From Hippophae tibetana (lineage: Eukaryota; Streptophyta; Magnoliopsida; Rosales; Elaeagnaceae), in contig CM072803.1 of NCBI GenBank assembly GCA_037013495.1, positions 55,441,627 through 55,505,626 of the forward strand: DNA of 64,000 bases. The letters are read 5' to 3'. The first letter of the stretch is position 1. Each line of letters starts with the position of its first letter. The notes under the pieces were generated by a model. It saw only the letters and a program-made list of their open reading frames with translations. It did no database searches and had not been told where the DNA came from. Shown here piece after piece: positions 27,301 through 40,485 of the stretch. The translations under genes were made by a program, and so were the position numbers.

Positions 27301-30300
27301 TCTATATTATAAAAGAAAGTTGGCAAAATAAATACTACGCGTTTTATTTCCTAATAATTATGATATATTTAATTGAAATTATTCGTCTTATGATGCAAAA
27401 CTATTTAAATTTGAAATTTTGTTCATTATTCTAAATAAGAGATCAATAATTCTCATTTTCGACTTATTTTTTACATCAATATTCTTAACTTATTTATAAG
27501 TTATTTTCGTTTTTTTGGATGCCATCGTAATGAATTTGCCTTTGGTTGTCCCCTTCTCCCTAGAAATCTAGGTTTCAAACCTATTCTAAGAGTAAGAGTT
27601 AGTGAAATATGATGCTACATATTACGCTCATCCACAATAGCAATTTTTCTAGCTAGGTAACAAAAAGTTTACAAATGATGTCTGAAACAACCTCTATCCA
27701 TCAACATTTTTCATTTGGAAGGGAGTTAATATAATTTGCATGAATTTGCCTATGCGGGGAATTAGGACTTACAAAGGAAAGAAAATAATCATAGATCATG
27801 AGGAGAAATCAATAAGGGGAAAATAAAACATAATCATTTTCTCATATCTATATTATAAAAGAAAGTTGTCGAAATAAATACTACGCGTTTTATTTCCTAA
27901 TAATTATGATATGTATTTAAGTGAAATTATTACGTCTTATGATGCAAAACTATTTAAATTTGAAATTTTGTTCATTATTCTAAATAAGCGATCAATAATT
28001 CTCATTTTCGACTCATTTTTGACATCAATATTATTAACTTATTTATAAGTTATTGTGGTTTTTTTGGATGGCATCGTAATGAATTTGCCTTTGGTTGTCC
28101 CTCTCTCCCTAGAAATCTAGGTTTCAAACCCATTCTAAGAGTAAGATTTAGTGAAATATGATGCTACGTATTACGCTCATCCACAATAGCAATTTTTCTA
28201 GCTAGGTAACAAAAAGTTTACAAAGGATGTCTGAAACAACCTTTATCCCTCAACATTTTTCATTTGGAAGGGAGGTAATATAATTTGCATGAATTTGCCT
28301 GTGCGGGGAATTAGGATTTACAAAGGAAAGAAAATAATCATAGATCATGAGGAAAAATCAATAAGGGGATAATAATACATAATCATTTTCTCATATCTAT
28401 ATTATAAAAGAAAGTTGGCAAAATAAATACTACGCGTTTTATTTCCTAATAATTATGATATATTTAAATGAAATTATTCGTCTTATGATGCAAAACTATT
28501 TAAATTTGAAATTTTGTTCATTATTCTAAATAACAGATCAATAATTCTCATTTTCGACTCATTTTTTACATCAATATTCTTAACTTATTTATAAGTTATT
28601 TTCTTTTTTTTGGATGACATCGTAATGAATTTGCCTTTAGTTGTCCCCTTCTCCCTTGAAATCTAGGTTTCAAACCTATTCTAAGAGTAAGAGTTAGTGA
28701 AATATGATGCTACATATTACGCTCATCCACAATAGCAATTTTTCTAGCTAGGTAACAAAAAGTTTACATATGATGTCTGAAACAACCTTTATCCATCAAC
28801 ATTTTTCATTTGGAAGCGAGGTAATATAATTTGCATGAATTTGCCTGTGCGGGGAATTAGGACTTACAAAGGAAAAAAAATAATCAGAGATCATGAGGAA
28901 AAATCAATAAGGGGATAATTATACATAATCATTTTCTCATATCTATATTATAAAAGAAAGTTGGCAAAATAAATACTACGTGTTTTATTTCCTAATAATT
29001 ATGATATATTTAAGTGAAATTATTACGTCTTATGATGCAAAACTATTTAAATTTGAAATTTTGTTCATTATTCTAAATAAGAGATCAATAATTATCATTT
29101 TCGACTCATTTTTTACATCAATATTATAAACTTATTTATAAGTTATTGTGGTTTTTTTGGATGGCATCGTAATGAATTTGCCTTTGGTTGTCCCTTTCTC
29201 CCAAGAAATCTAGGTTTCAAACCCATTCTAAGAGTAAGAGTTAGTAAAATATGATGCTACATATTACACTCATCCACAATAGCAATTTTTCTAGCTCGGT
29301 AACAAAAAGTTTACAAATGATGTCTGAAATCACCTCTATCCATCAACATTTTTCATTTGGAAGGGAGGTAATATAATTTGCATGAATTTGCCTGTGCGGG
29401 GAATTAGGATTTACAAAGGAAAGAAAATAATCATAGATCATGAGGAAAAATCAATAAGGGGATAATAATACATAATCATTTTCTTATATCTTTATTATAA
29501 AAGAAAGTTGGCAAAATAAATACTACGCGTTTTATTTCCTAATAATTATGATATATTTAAATGAAATTATTACGTCTTATGATGCAAAACTATTTAAATT
29601 TGAAATTTTGTTCATTATTCTAAATAACAGATTAATAATTCTCATTTTCGACTCATTTTTTACATCAATATTCTTAACTTATTTATAAGTTATTTTCTTT
29701 TTTTTGGATGACATCGTAATGAATTTGCCTTTAGGTGTCCCCTTCTCCCTAGAAATCTAGGTTTCAAACCTATTCTAAGAGTAAGAGTTAGTGAAATATG
29801 ATGCTACATATTACGCTCATCCACAATAGCAATTTTTCTAGCTAGGTAACAAAAAGTTTACATATGATGTCTGAAACAACCTTTATCCATCAACATTTTT
29901 CATTTGGAAGGGAGGTAATATAATTTGCATGAATTTGCCTGTGCGGGGAATTAGGACTTACAAAGGAAAAAAAATAATCAGAGATCATGAGGAAAAATCA
30001 ATAAGGGGATAATTATACATAATCATTTTCTCATATCTATATTATAAAAGAAAGTTGGCAAAATAAATACTACGTGTTTTATTTCCTAATAATTATGATA
30101 TATTTAAGTGAAATTATTACGTCTTATGATGCAAAACTATTTAAATTTGAAATTTTGTTCATTATTCTAAATAAGAGATCAATAATTATCATTTTCGACT
30201 CATTTTTTACATCAATATTATAAACTTATTTATAAGTTATTGTGGTTTTTTTGGATGGCATCGTAATGAATTTGCCTTTGGTTGTCCCCTTCTCCCTAGA

Positions 30301-32272
30301 AATCTAGGTTTCAAACCTATTCTAAGAGTAAGAGTTAGTGAAATATGATGCGACATATTACGCTCATCCACAATAGCAATTTTTCTAGCTAGGTAACAAA
30401 AAGTTTACAAATGATGTCTGAAACAACCTCTATCCATCAACATTTTTCATTTGGAAGGGAGGATATATAATTTGCATGAATTTGCCTATGCGGGGAATTA
30501 GGACTTACAAAGGAAAGAAAATAAATATAGATCATGAGGAAAAATCAATAAGGGGAAAATGAAACATAATCATTTTCTCATATCTATATTATAAAAGAAA
30601 GTTGTCGTAATAAATACTACGCGTTTTATTTCCTAATAATTATGATATGTATTTAAGTGAAATTATTACGTCTTATGATGCAAAACTATTTAAATTTGAA
30701 ATTTTGTTCATTATTCTAAATAAGAGATCAATAATTCTCATTTTCGACTCATTTTTGACATCATTATTCTTAACTTATTTATAAGTTATTGTGATTTTTT
30801 TTGGATGGCATCGTAATGAATTTGCCTTTGGTTGTCCCTTTCTCCCTAGAAATCTAGGTTTCAAACCCATTCTAAGAGTAAGAGTTAGTGAAATATGATG
30901 CTACATATTACGCTCATCCACAATAGCAATTATTCTAGCTAGGTAACAAAAAGTTTACAAATGATGTCTGAAACAACCTTTATCCATCAACATTTTTCAT
31001 TTGGAAGGGAGGTAATATAATTTGCATGAATTTGCCTGTGCGGGGAATTAGGACTTACAAAGGAAAAAAAATAATCAGAGATCATGAGGAAAAATCAATA
31101 AGGGGATAATAATACATAATCATTTTCTCATATCTATATTATAAAAGAAAGTTGGCAAAATAAATACTACGCGTTTTATTTCCTAATAATTATGATATAT
31201 TTAAGTGAAATTATTACGTCTTATGATGCAAAACTATTTAAATTTGAAATTTTGTTCAATATTCTAAATAAGAGATCAATAATTCTCATTTTTGACATCA
31301 ATATTATTAACTTATTTATAAGTTATTGTGGTTTTTTTGGATGGCATCGTAATGAATTTGCCTATGGTTGTCCCTTTCTCCCTAGAAATCTAGGTTTCAA
31401 ACCCATTCTAAGAGTAAGAGTTAGTAAAATATGATGCTACATATTACACTCATCCACAATAGCAATTTTTCTAGCTCGTTAACAAAAAGTTTACAAATGA
31501 TGTCTGAAATCACCTCTATCCATCAACATTTTTCATTTGGAAGGGAGGTAATATAATTTGCATGAATTTGCCTGTGCGGGGAATTCGGATTTACAAAGGA
31601 AAGAAAATAATCATAGGTCATGAGGAAAAATCAATAAGGGGATAATAATACAAAATCATTTTCTTATATCTATATTATAAAAGAAAGTTGGCAAAATAAA
31701 TACTACGCGTTTTATTTCCTAATAATTATGATATATTTAATTGAAATTATTCGTCTTATGATGCAAAACTATTTAAATTTGAAATTTTGTTCATTATTCT
31801 AAATAAGAGATCAATAATTCTCATTTTCGACTTATTTTTTACATCAATATTCTTAACTTATTTATAAGTTATTTTCGTTTTTTTGGATGCCATCGTAATG
31901 AATTTGCCTTTGGTTGTCCCCTTCTCCCTAGAAATCTAGGTTTCAAACCTATTCTAAGAGTAAGAGTTAGTGAAATATGATGCTACATATTACGCTCATC
32001 CACAATAGCAATTTTTCTAGCTAGGTAACAAAAAGTTTACAAATGATGTCTGAAAGAACCTCTATCCATCAACATTTTTTATTTAGAAGGGAGGTAATAT
32101 AATTTGCATGAATTTGCCTATGCGGGGAATTAGGACTTACAAAGGAAAGAAAATAATCATAGATCATGAGGAAAAATCAATAAGGGGAAAATAAAACATA
32201 ACCAATTTCTCATATCTATATTATAAAAGAAAGTTGTCGCAATAAATACTACGCGTTTTATTTCCTAAAAAT
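23535..32272. repeat. 8-monomer higher-order repeat, ~4.37 kb, two copies
   Basis: m44-m51 (23535-27904) and m52-m59 (27905-32272) correspond one to one. Offsets are 4370 bp for m44/m52 and m45/m53, and 4368 bp for m47/m55 through m51/m59. Diagnostic pairs are AAGATTTAG (m44/m52), CCCTTGAAATC with GATGACATCG (m45/m53), CTTTAGGTGTCC (m47/m55), TATTATAAAC (m48/m56), GTGATTTTTTTTGG (m49/m57) and the 11-bp contraction (m50/m58). In the compared 240 bp at 26824 and 31192 I see a single clear amino-acid-changing difference. The exceptions are the m53-m54 junction and the end of m59, both of which follow other monomer types. Confidence 0.92.
28454..29546. repeat. Chimeric junction m53-m54 inside the second 8-monomer copy
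   Basis: m53 starts like m45 but ends like m47 (AATCAGAG, ATAATTATAC, ACGTGTTTT) from about 28872. m54 starts like m48 (ATTATCATTTTCG, TATTATAAAC) and then rejoins the m46 pattern (TCTCCCAAGAAATC, GTTAGTAAAAT) between about 29127 and 29210. About 300 bp of m47-tail plus m48-head sequence has therefore replaced the corresponding m45-tail plus m46-head, with almost no change in length. This fits a gene conversion tract or two linked crossovers. Confidence 0.82.
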
Positions 32273-32822
32273 TATGATATGTATTTAAGAGAAATTATTA
32301 CGTCTTATGATGCAAAACTATTTAAATTTGAAATTTTGTTCATTATTCTAAATAAGAGATCAATAATTTTCATTTTCGACTCATTTTTGACATCAATATT
32401 CTTAACTTATTTATAAGTTATTGTGGTTTCTTTGGATGGCATCGTAATGAATTTGCCTTTGGTTGTCCCTTTCTCCCTAGAAATCTAGGTTTCAAACCCA
32501 TTCTAAGAGTAAGAGTTAGTGAAATATGATGCTACATATTACGCTCATCCACAATAGCAATGTTTCTAGCTAGGTAACAAAAAGTTTACAAATGATGTGT
32601 CAAAACAACCTCTATCCATCAACATTTTTCATTTGGAAGGGAGGTAATATAATTTGCATGAATTTGCCTGTGCGGGGAATTAGGACTTACAAAGGAAAAA
32701 AAATAATCATAGATCATGAGGAAAAATCAATAAGGGGATAATAATACATAATCATTTTCTCATATCTATATTATAAAAGAAAGATTGCAAAATAAATACT
32801 ACGCGTTTTAATTCCTAATAAT
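31727..32822. repeat. Two-monomer block (m59-m60) repeated at 39390-40485, 14 monomers away
   Basis: m59 and m60 match m73 and m74 at an offset of 7663 bp. Shared markers are GAAAGAACC, a TTTTTTATTT variant, TCCTAAAAATTATG before m60 and m74, TAAGAGAAATT, GTTTCTTTGG and GCAATGTTTC. m61 and m75 continue the match (TTTTAATTCC before the start, CAACAATTC, TTTATAAAATG), but m61 has lost one 11-bp unit. This links the right end of the 8-monomer block to the block beginning near 39.4 kb. Confidence 0.85.
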
Positions 32823-33358
32823 TATGATATATTTAAATGAAATTATTCGTCTTATGATGCAAAACTATTTAAATTTGAAATTTTGTTCATTATTCTAAAT
32901 AAGAGATCAACAATTCTCATTTTTGACATCAATATTCTTAACTTATTTATAAGTTATTTTCGTTTTTTTGGATGGCATCGTAATGAATTTGCCTTTGGTT
33001 GTCCCCTTCTCCCTAGAAATCTAGGTTTCAAACCTATTCTAAGAGTAAGAGTTAGTGAAATATGATGCTACATATTACGCTCATCCACAATAGCAATTTT
33101 TCTAGCTAGGTAACAAAAAGTTTATAAAATGATGTCTGAAACAACCTCTATCCATCAACATTTTTCATTTGGAAGGGAGGTAATATAATTTGCATGAATT
33201 TGCCTATGCGGGGAATTAGGACTTACAAAGGAAAGAAAATAAATATAGATCATGAGGAAAAATCAATAAGGGGAAAATGAAACATAATCATTTTCTCATA
33301 TCTATATTATAAAAGAAAGTTGTCGAAATAAATACTACTCGTTTTATTTCCTAATAAT

Positions 33359-36300
33359 TATGATATGTATTTAAGTGAAATTATTACGTCTTATGATGCA
33401 AAACTATTTAAATTTGAAATTTTGTTCATTATTCTAAATAAGAGATCAATAATTCTCATTTTCGACTCATTTTTGACATCATTATTCTTAACTTATTTAT
33501 AAGTTAATGTCATTTTTTTTGGATGGCATCGTAATGAATTTGCCTTTGGTTGTCCCTTTCTCCCTAGAAATCTAGGTTTCAAACCCATTCTAAGAGTAAG
33601 AGTTAGTGAAATATGATGCTACATATTACGCTCATCCACAATAGCAATTTTTCTAGCAAGGTAACAAAAAGTTTACAAATGATGTCTGAAACAACCTCTA
33701 TCCATCAACATTTTTTATTTGGAAGGGAGGTAATATAATTTGCATGAATTTGCCTATGCGGGGAATTAGGACTTACAAAGGAAAGAAAATAATCATAGAT
33801 CATGAGGAAAAATCAATAAGGGGAAAATAAAACATAATCATTTTCTCATATCTTTATTATAAAAGAAAGTTGTCGCAATAAATACTACGCGTTTTATTTC
33901 CTAATAATTATGATATGTATTTAAGAGAAATTATTACGTCTTATGATGCAAAACTATTTAAATTTGAAATTTTGTTCATTATTCTAAATAAGAGATCAAT
34001 AATTTTCATTTTCGACTCATTTTTGACATCAATATTCTTAACTTATTTATAAGTTATTGTGGTTTCTTTGGATGGCATCGTAATGAATTTGCCTTTGGTT
34101 GTCCCTTTCTCCCTAGAAATCTAGGTTTCAAAACCATTCTAAGAGTAAGAGTTAGTGAAATATGATGCTACATATTACCCTCATCCACAATAGCAATTTT
34201 TCTAGCTAGGTAACAAAAAGTTTACAAATGATGTCTGAAACAACCTCTATCCATCAACATTTTTCATTTGGAAGGGAGGTAATATAATTTCCATGAATTT
34301 GCCTGTGCGGGGAATTAGGACTTACAAAGGAAAAAAAATAATCATAGATCATGAGGAAAAATCAATAAGGGGATAATAATACATAATCATTTTCTCATAT
34401 CTATATTATAAAAGAAAGATTGCAAAATAAATACTACGCGTTTTATTTCCTAATAATTATGATATATTTAAATGAAATTATTCGTCTTATGATGCAAAAC
34501 TATTTAAATTTGAAATTTTGTTCATTATTCTAAATAAGAGATCAATAATTCTCATTTTTGACTCATTTTTGACATCAATATTCTTAACTTATTTATAAGT
34601 TATTTTCGTTTTTTTGGATGGCATCGCAATGAATTTGCCTTTGGTTGTCCCCTTCTCCCTAGAAATCTAGGTTTCAAACCTATTCTAAGAGTAAGAGTTA
34701 GTGAAATATGATGCTACATATTACGCTTATCCACAATAGCAATTTTTCTAGCTAGGTAACAAAAAGTTTACAAATGATGTTTGAAACAACCTCTATCCAT
34801 CAACATTTTTCATTTGGAAGGGAGGTAATATAATTTGCATGAATTTGCCTATGCGGGGAATTAGGACTTACAAAGGAAAGAAAATAAATATAGATCATGA
34901 GGAAAAATCAATAAGGGGAAAATGAAACATAATCATTTTCTCATATCTATAATATAAAAGAAAGTTGTCGAAATAAATACTACGCGTTTTATTTCCTAAT
35001 AATTATGATATGTATTTAAGTGAAATTATTACGTCTTACGATGCAAAACTATTTAAATTTGAAATTTTGTTCATTATTCTAAATAAGAGATCAATAATTC
35101 TCATTTTCGACTCATTTTTGACATCATTATTCTTAACTTATTTATAAGTTATTGTCATTTTTTTTGGATGGCATCGTAATGAATTTGCCTTTGGTTGTCC
35201 CTTTCTCCCTAGAAATCTAGGTTTCAAACCCATTCTAAGAGTAAGAGTTAGTGAAATATGATGCTACATATTACGCTCATCCACAATAGCAATTTTTCTA
35301 GCTAGGTAACAAAAAGTTTACATATGATGTCCGAAACAACCTTTATCCATCAACATTTTTCATTTGGAAGGGAGGTAATATAATTTGCATGAATTTGCCT
35401 GTGCGGGGACTTAGGACTTACAAAGGAAAAAAAATAATCAGAGATCATGAGGAAAAATCAATAAGGGGATAATAATACATAATCATTTTCTCATATCTAT
35501 ATTATAAAAGAAAGTTGGCAAAATAAATACTACGCGTTTTATTTCCTAATAATTATGATATATTTAAGTGAAATTATTACGTCTTATGATGCAAAACTAT
35601 TTAAATTTGAAATTTTGCTCATTATTCTAAATAAGAGATCAATAATTCTCATTTTCGACTCATTTTTTACATCAATATTCTTAACTTATTTATAAGTTAT
35701 TTTCGTTTTTTTGGATGGCATCGTAATGAATTTGCCTTTAGTTGTCCCCTTCTCCCTAGAAATCTAGGTTTCAAACCTATTCTAAGAGTAAGAGTTAGTG
35801 AAATATGATGCTACATATTACGCTCATCCACAATAGCAATTTTTCAAGCTAGGTAACAAAAGTTTACATATGATGTCTGAAAGAACCTTTATCCATCAAC
35901 ATTTTTCATTGGGAAGGGAGGTAATATAATTTGCATGAATTTGCCTGTGCGGGGAATTAGGACTTACAAAGGAAAAAAAATAATCAGAGATAATGAGGAA
36001 AAATCAATAAGGGGATAATAATACATAATCATTTTCTCATAACTATATTATAAAAGAAAGTTGGCAAAATAAATACTACGCGTTTTATTTCCTAATAATT
36101 ATGATATATTTAAGTGAAATTATTCGTCTTATGATGCAAAACTATTTAAATTTGAAATTTTGTTCATTATTCTAAATAAGAGATCAATAATTCTCATTTT
36201 CGACTTATTTTTTACATCAATATTCTTAACTTATTTATAAGTTATTTTCGTTTTTTTTGATGCCATCGTAATGAATTTGCCTTTGGTTGTCCCCTTCTCC

Positions 36301-39300
36301 CTAGAAATCTAGGTTTCAAACCTATTCTAAGAGTAAGAGTTAGTGAAATATGATGCTACATATTACGCTCATCCACAATAGCAATTTTTCTAGCTAGGTA
36401 ACAAAAAGTTTATAAAATGATGTCTGAAACAACCTCTATCCATCAACATTTTTCATTTGGAAGGGAGGTAATATAATTTGCATGAATTTGCCTATGCGGG
36501 GAATTAGGACTTACAAAGGAAAGAAAATAAATATAGATCATGAGGAAAAATCAATAAGGGGAAAATGAAACATAATCATTTTCTCATATCTATATTATAA
36601 AAGAAAGTTGTCGAAATAAATACTACTCGTTTTATTTCCTAATAATTATGATATGTATTTAAGTGAAATTATTACGTCTTATGATGCAAAACTATTTAAA
36701 TTTGAAATTTTGTTCATTATTCTAAATAAGAGATCAATAATTCTCATTTTCGACTCATTTTTGACATCATTATTCTTAACTTATTTATAAGTTAATGTCA
36801 TTTTTTTGGGATGGCATCGTAATGAATTTGCCTTTGGTTGTCCCTTTCTCCCTAGAAATCTAGGTTTCAAACCCATTCTAAGAGTAAGAGTTAGTGAAAT
36901 ATGATGCTACATATTACGCTCATCCACAATAGCAATTTTTCTAGCAAGGTAACAAAAAGTTTACAAATGATGTCTGAAACAACCTCTATCCATCAACATT
37001 TTTTATTTGGAAGGGAGGTAATATAATTTGCATGAATTTGCCTATGCGGGGAATTAGGACTTACAAAGGAAAGAAAATAATCATAGATCATGAGGAAAAA
37101 TCAATAAGGGGAAAATAAAACATAATCATTTTCTCATATCTTTATTATAAAAGAAAGTTGTCGCAATAAATACTACGCGTTTTATTTCCTAATAATTATG
37201 ATATGTATTTAAGAGAAATTATTACGTCTTATGATGCAAAACTATTTAAATTTGAAATTTTGTTCATTATTCTAAATAAGAGATCAATAATTCTCATTTT
37301 CGACTCATTTTTGACATCTTTATTCTTAACTTATTTATAAGTTAATGTCATTTTTTTTGGATGGCATCGTAATGAATTTGCCTTTGGTTGTCCCTTTCTC
37401 CCTAGAAATCTAGGTTTCAAACCCATTCTAAGAGTAAGAGTTAGTGAAATATGATGCTACATATTACGCTCATCCACAATAGCAATGTTTCTAGCTAGGT
37501 AACAAAAAGTTTACAAATGATGTCTCAAAACAACCTCTATCCATCAACATTTTTCAGTTGGAAGGGAGGTAATATAATTTGCATGAATTTGCCTGTGCGG
37601 GGAATTAGGACTTACAAAGGAAAAAAAATAATCATAGATCATGAGGAAAAATCAATAAGGGGATAATAATACATAATCATTTTCTCATATCTATATTATA
37701 AAAGAAAGATTGCAAAATAAATACTACACGTTTTAATTCCTAATAATTATGATATATTTAAATGAAATTATTCGTCTTATGATGCAAAACTATTTAAATT
37801 TGAAATTTTGTTCATTATTCTAAATAAGAGATCAACAATTCTCATTTTTGACTCATTTTTGATATCAATATTCTTAACTTATTTATAAGTTATTTTCGTT
37901 TTTTTGGATGGCATCGTAATGAATTTGCCTTTGGTTGTCCCCTTCTCCCTAGAAATCTAGGTTTCAAACCTATTCTAAGAGTAAGAGTTAGTGAAATATG
38001 ATGCTACATATTACGCTCATCCACAATAGCAATTTTTCTAGCTAGGTAACAAAAAGTTTATAAAATGATGTCTGAAACAACCTCTATCCATCAACATTTT
38101 TCATTTGGAAGGGAGGTAATATAATTTGAATGAATTTGCCTATGCGGGGAATTAGGACTTACAAAGGAAAGAAAATAAATATAGATCATGAGGAAAAATC
38201 AATAAGGGGAAAATGAAACATAATCATTTTCTCATATCTATATTATAAAAGAAACTTGTCGAAATAAATACTACGCGTTTTATTTCCTAATAATTATGAT
38301 ATGTATTTAAGTGAAATTATTACGTCTTACGATGCAAAACTATTTAAATTTGAAATTTTGTTCATTATTCTAAATAAGAGATCAATAATTCTCATTTTCG
38401 ACTCATTTTTGACATCATTATTCTTAACTTATTTATAAGTTATTGTCATTTTTTTTGGATGGCATCGTAATGAATTTGCCTTTGGTTGTCCCTTTCTCCC
38501 TAGAAATCTAGGTTTCAAACCCATTCTAAGAGTAAGAGTTAGTGAAATATGATGCTACATATTACGCTCATCCACAATAGCAATTTTTCAAGCTAGGTAA
38601 CAAAAGTTTACATATGATGTCTGAAACAACCTTTATCCATCAACATTTTTCATTGGGAAGGGAGGTAATATAATTTGCATGAATTTGCCTGTGCGGGGAA
38701 TTAGGACTTACAAAGGAAAAAAAATAATCAGAGATCATGAGGAAAAATCAATAAGGGGATAATAATACATAATCATTTTCTCATATCTATATTATAAAAG
38801 AAAGTTGGCAAAATAAATAGTACGCGTTTTATTTCCTAATAATTATGATATATTTAAGTGAAATTATTACGTCTTATGATGCAAAACTATTTAAATTTGA
38901 AATTTTGCTCATTATTCTAAATAAGAGATCAATAATTCTCATTTTCGACTCATTTTTTACATCAATATTCTTAACTTATTTATAAGTTATTTTCGTTTTT
39001 TTGGATGGCATCGTAATGAATTTGCCTTTAGTTGTCCCCTTCTCCCTAGAAATCTAGGTTTCAAACCTATTCTAAGAGTAAGAGTTAGTGAAATATGATG
39101 CTACATATTACGCTCATCCACAATAGCAATTTTTCAAGCTAGGTAACAAAAGTTTACATATGATGTCTGAAACAACCTTTATCCATCAACATTTTTCATT
39201 GGGAAGGGAGGTAATATAATTTGCATGAATTTGCCTGTGCGGGGAATTAGGACTTACAAAGGAAAAAAAATAATCAGAGATCATGAGGAAAAATCAATAA

Positions 39301-39935
39301 GGGGATAATAATACATAATCATTTTCTCATAACTATATTATAAAAGAAAGTTGGCAAAATAAATACTACGCGTTTTATTTCCTAATAATTATGATATATT
39401 TAAGTGAAATTATTCGTCTTATGATGCAAAACTATTTAAATTTGAAATTTTGTTCATTATTCTAAATAAGAGATCAATAATTCTCATTTTCGACTTATTT
39501 TTTACATCAATATTCTTAACTTATTTATAAGTTATTTTCGTTTTTTTGGATGCCATCGTAATGAATTTGCCTTTGGTTGTCCCCTTCTCCCTAGAAATCT
39601 AGGTTTCAAACCTATTCTAAGAGTAAGAGTTAGTGAAATATGATGCTACATATTACGCTCATCCACAATAGCAATTTTTCTAGCTAGGTAACAAAAAGTT
39701 TACAAATGATGTCTGAAAGAACCTCTATCCATCAACATTTTTTATTTGGAGGGGAGGTAATATAATTTGCATGAATTTGCCTATGCGGGGAATTAGGACT
39801 TACAAAGGAAAGAAAATAATCATAGATCATGAGGAAAAATCAATAAGGGGAAAATAAAACATAATCAATTTCTCATATCTATATTATAAAAGAAAGTTGT
39901 CGCAATAAATACTACGCGTTTTATTTCCTAAAAAT
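33359..39935. repeat. 6-monomer higher-order repeat, ~3.29 kb
   Basis: m62 (33359) and m68 (36647) share TACTACTCG before the start, AATGTCATTTTTTT and CTAGCAAGG, 3288 bp apart. m65/m71 share CTTACGATGC (3291 bp apart). m66/m72 share TTTTGCTCATT and TTTTTCAAGC (3290 bp apart). m67/m73 share GATGCCATCG (3290 bp apart). m63/m69 agree only in the head, and m64/m70 differ at several sites, so the unit has been reworked in the middle. The tail of m67 copies that of m61 (TTTATAAAATG). Confidence 0.82.
33650..35480. repeat. Block repeated 20 monomers away at about 44620-46450
   Basis: The tail of m62 through m65 matches the tail of m82 through m85 at a constant offset of 10968 bp. Shared markers are CTAGCAAGG, TAAGAGAAATT with GTTTCTTTGG (m63/m83), ACGCTTATCC (m64/m84), TATAATATAAAAG, and GATGTCCGAAAC (m65/m85). 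A few private changes are seen, for instance AAAACCATTC against AAACCCATTC and CATCGCAATG against CATCGTAATG. The interval between the two copies holds the 6-monomer and 4-monomer repeats, so those amplifications probably took place inside an older, longer unit. Confidence 0.82.
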
Positions 39936-40485
39936 TATGATATGTATTTAAGAGAAATTATTACGTCTTATGATGCAAAACTATTTAAATTTGAAATTTT
40001 GTTCATTATTCTAAATAAGAGATCAATAATTTTCATTTTCGACTCATTTTTGACATCAATATTCTTAACTTATTTATAAGTTATTGTGGTTTCTTTGGAT
40101 GGCATCGTAATGAATTTGCCTTTGGTTGTCCCTTTCTCCCTAGAAATCTAGGTTTCAAACCCATTCTAAGAGTAAGTGTTAGTGAAATATGATGCTACAT
40201 ATTACGCTCATCCACAATAGCAATGTTTCTAGCTAGGTAACAAAAAGTTTACAAATGATGTCTCAAAACAACCTCTATCCATCAACATTTTTCAGTTGGA
40301 AGGGAGGTAATATAATTTGCATGAATTTGCCTGTGCGGGGAATTAGGACTTACAAAGGAAAAAAAATAATCATAGATCATGAGGAAAAATCAATAAGGGG
40401 ATAATAATACATAATCATTTTCTCATATCTATATTATAAAAGAAAGATTGCAAAATAAATACTACGCGTTTTAATTCCTAATAAT

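Noticed and set aside
32883-33065. 60-codon open reading frame
   Set aside because: Same cause as above: m61 carries the 11-bp contraction. It is the same satellite segment read in the same frame.
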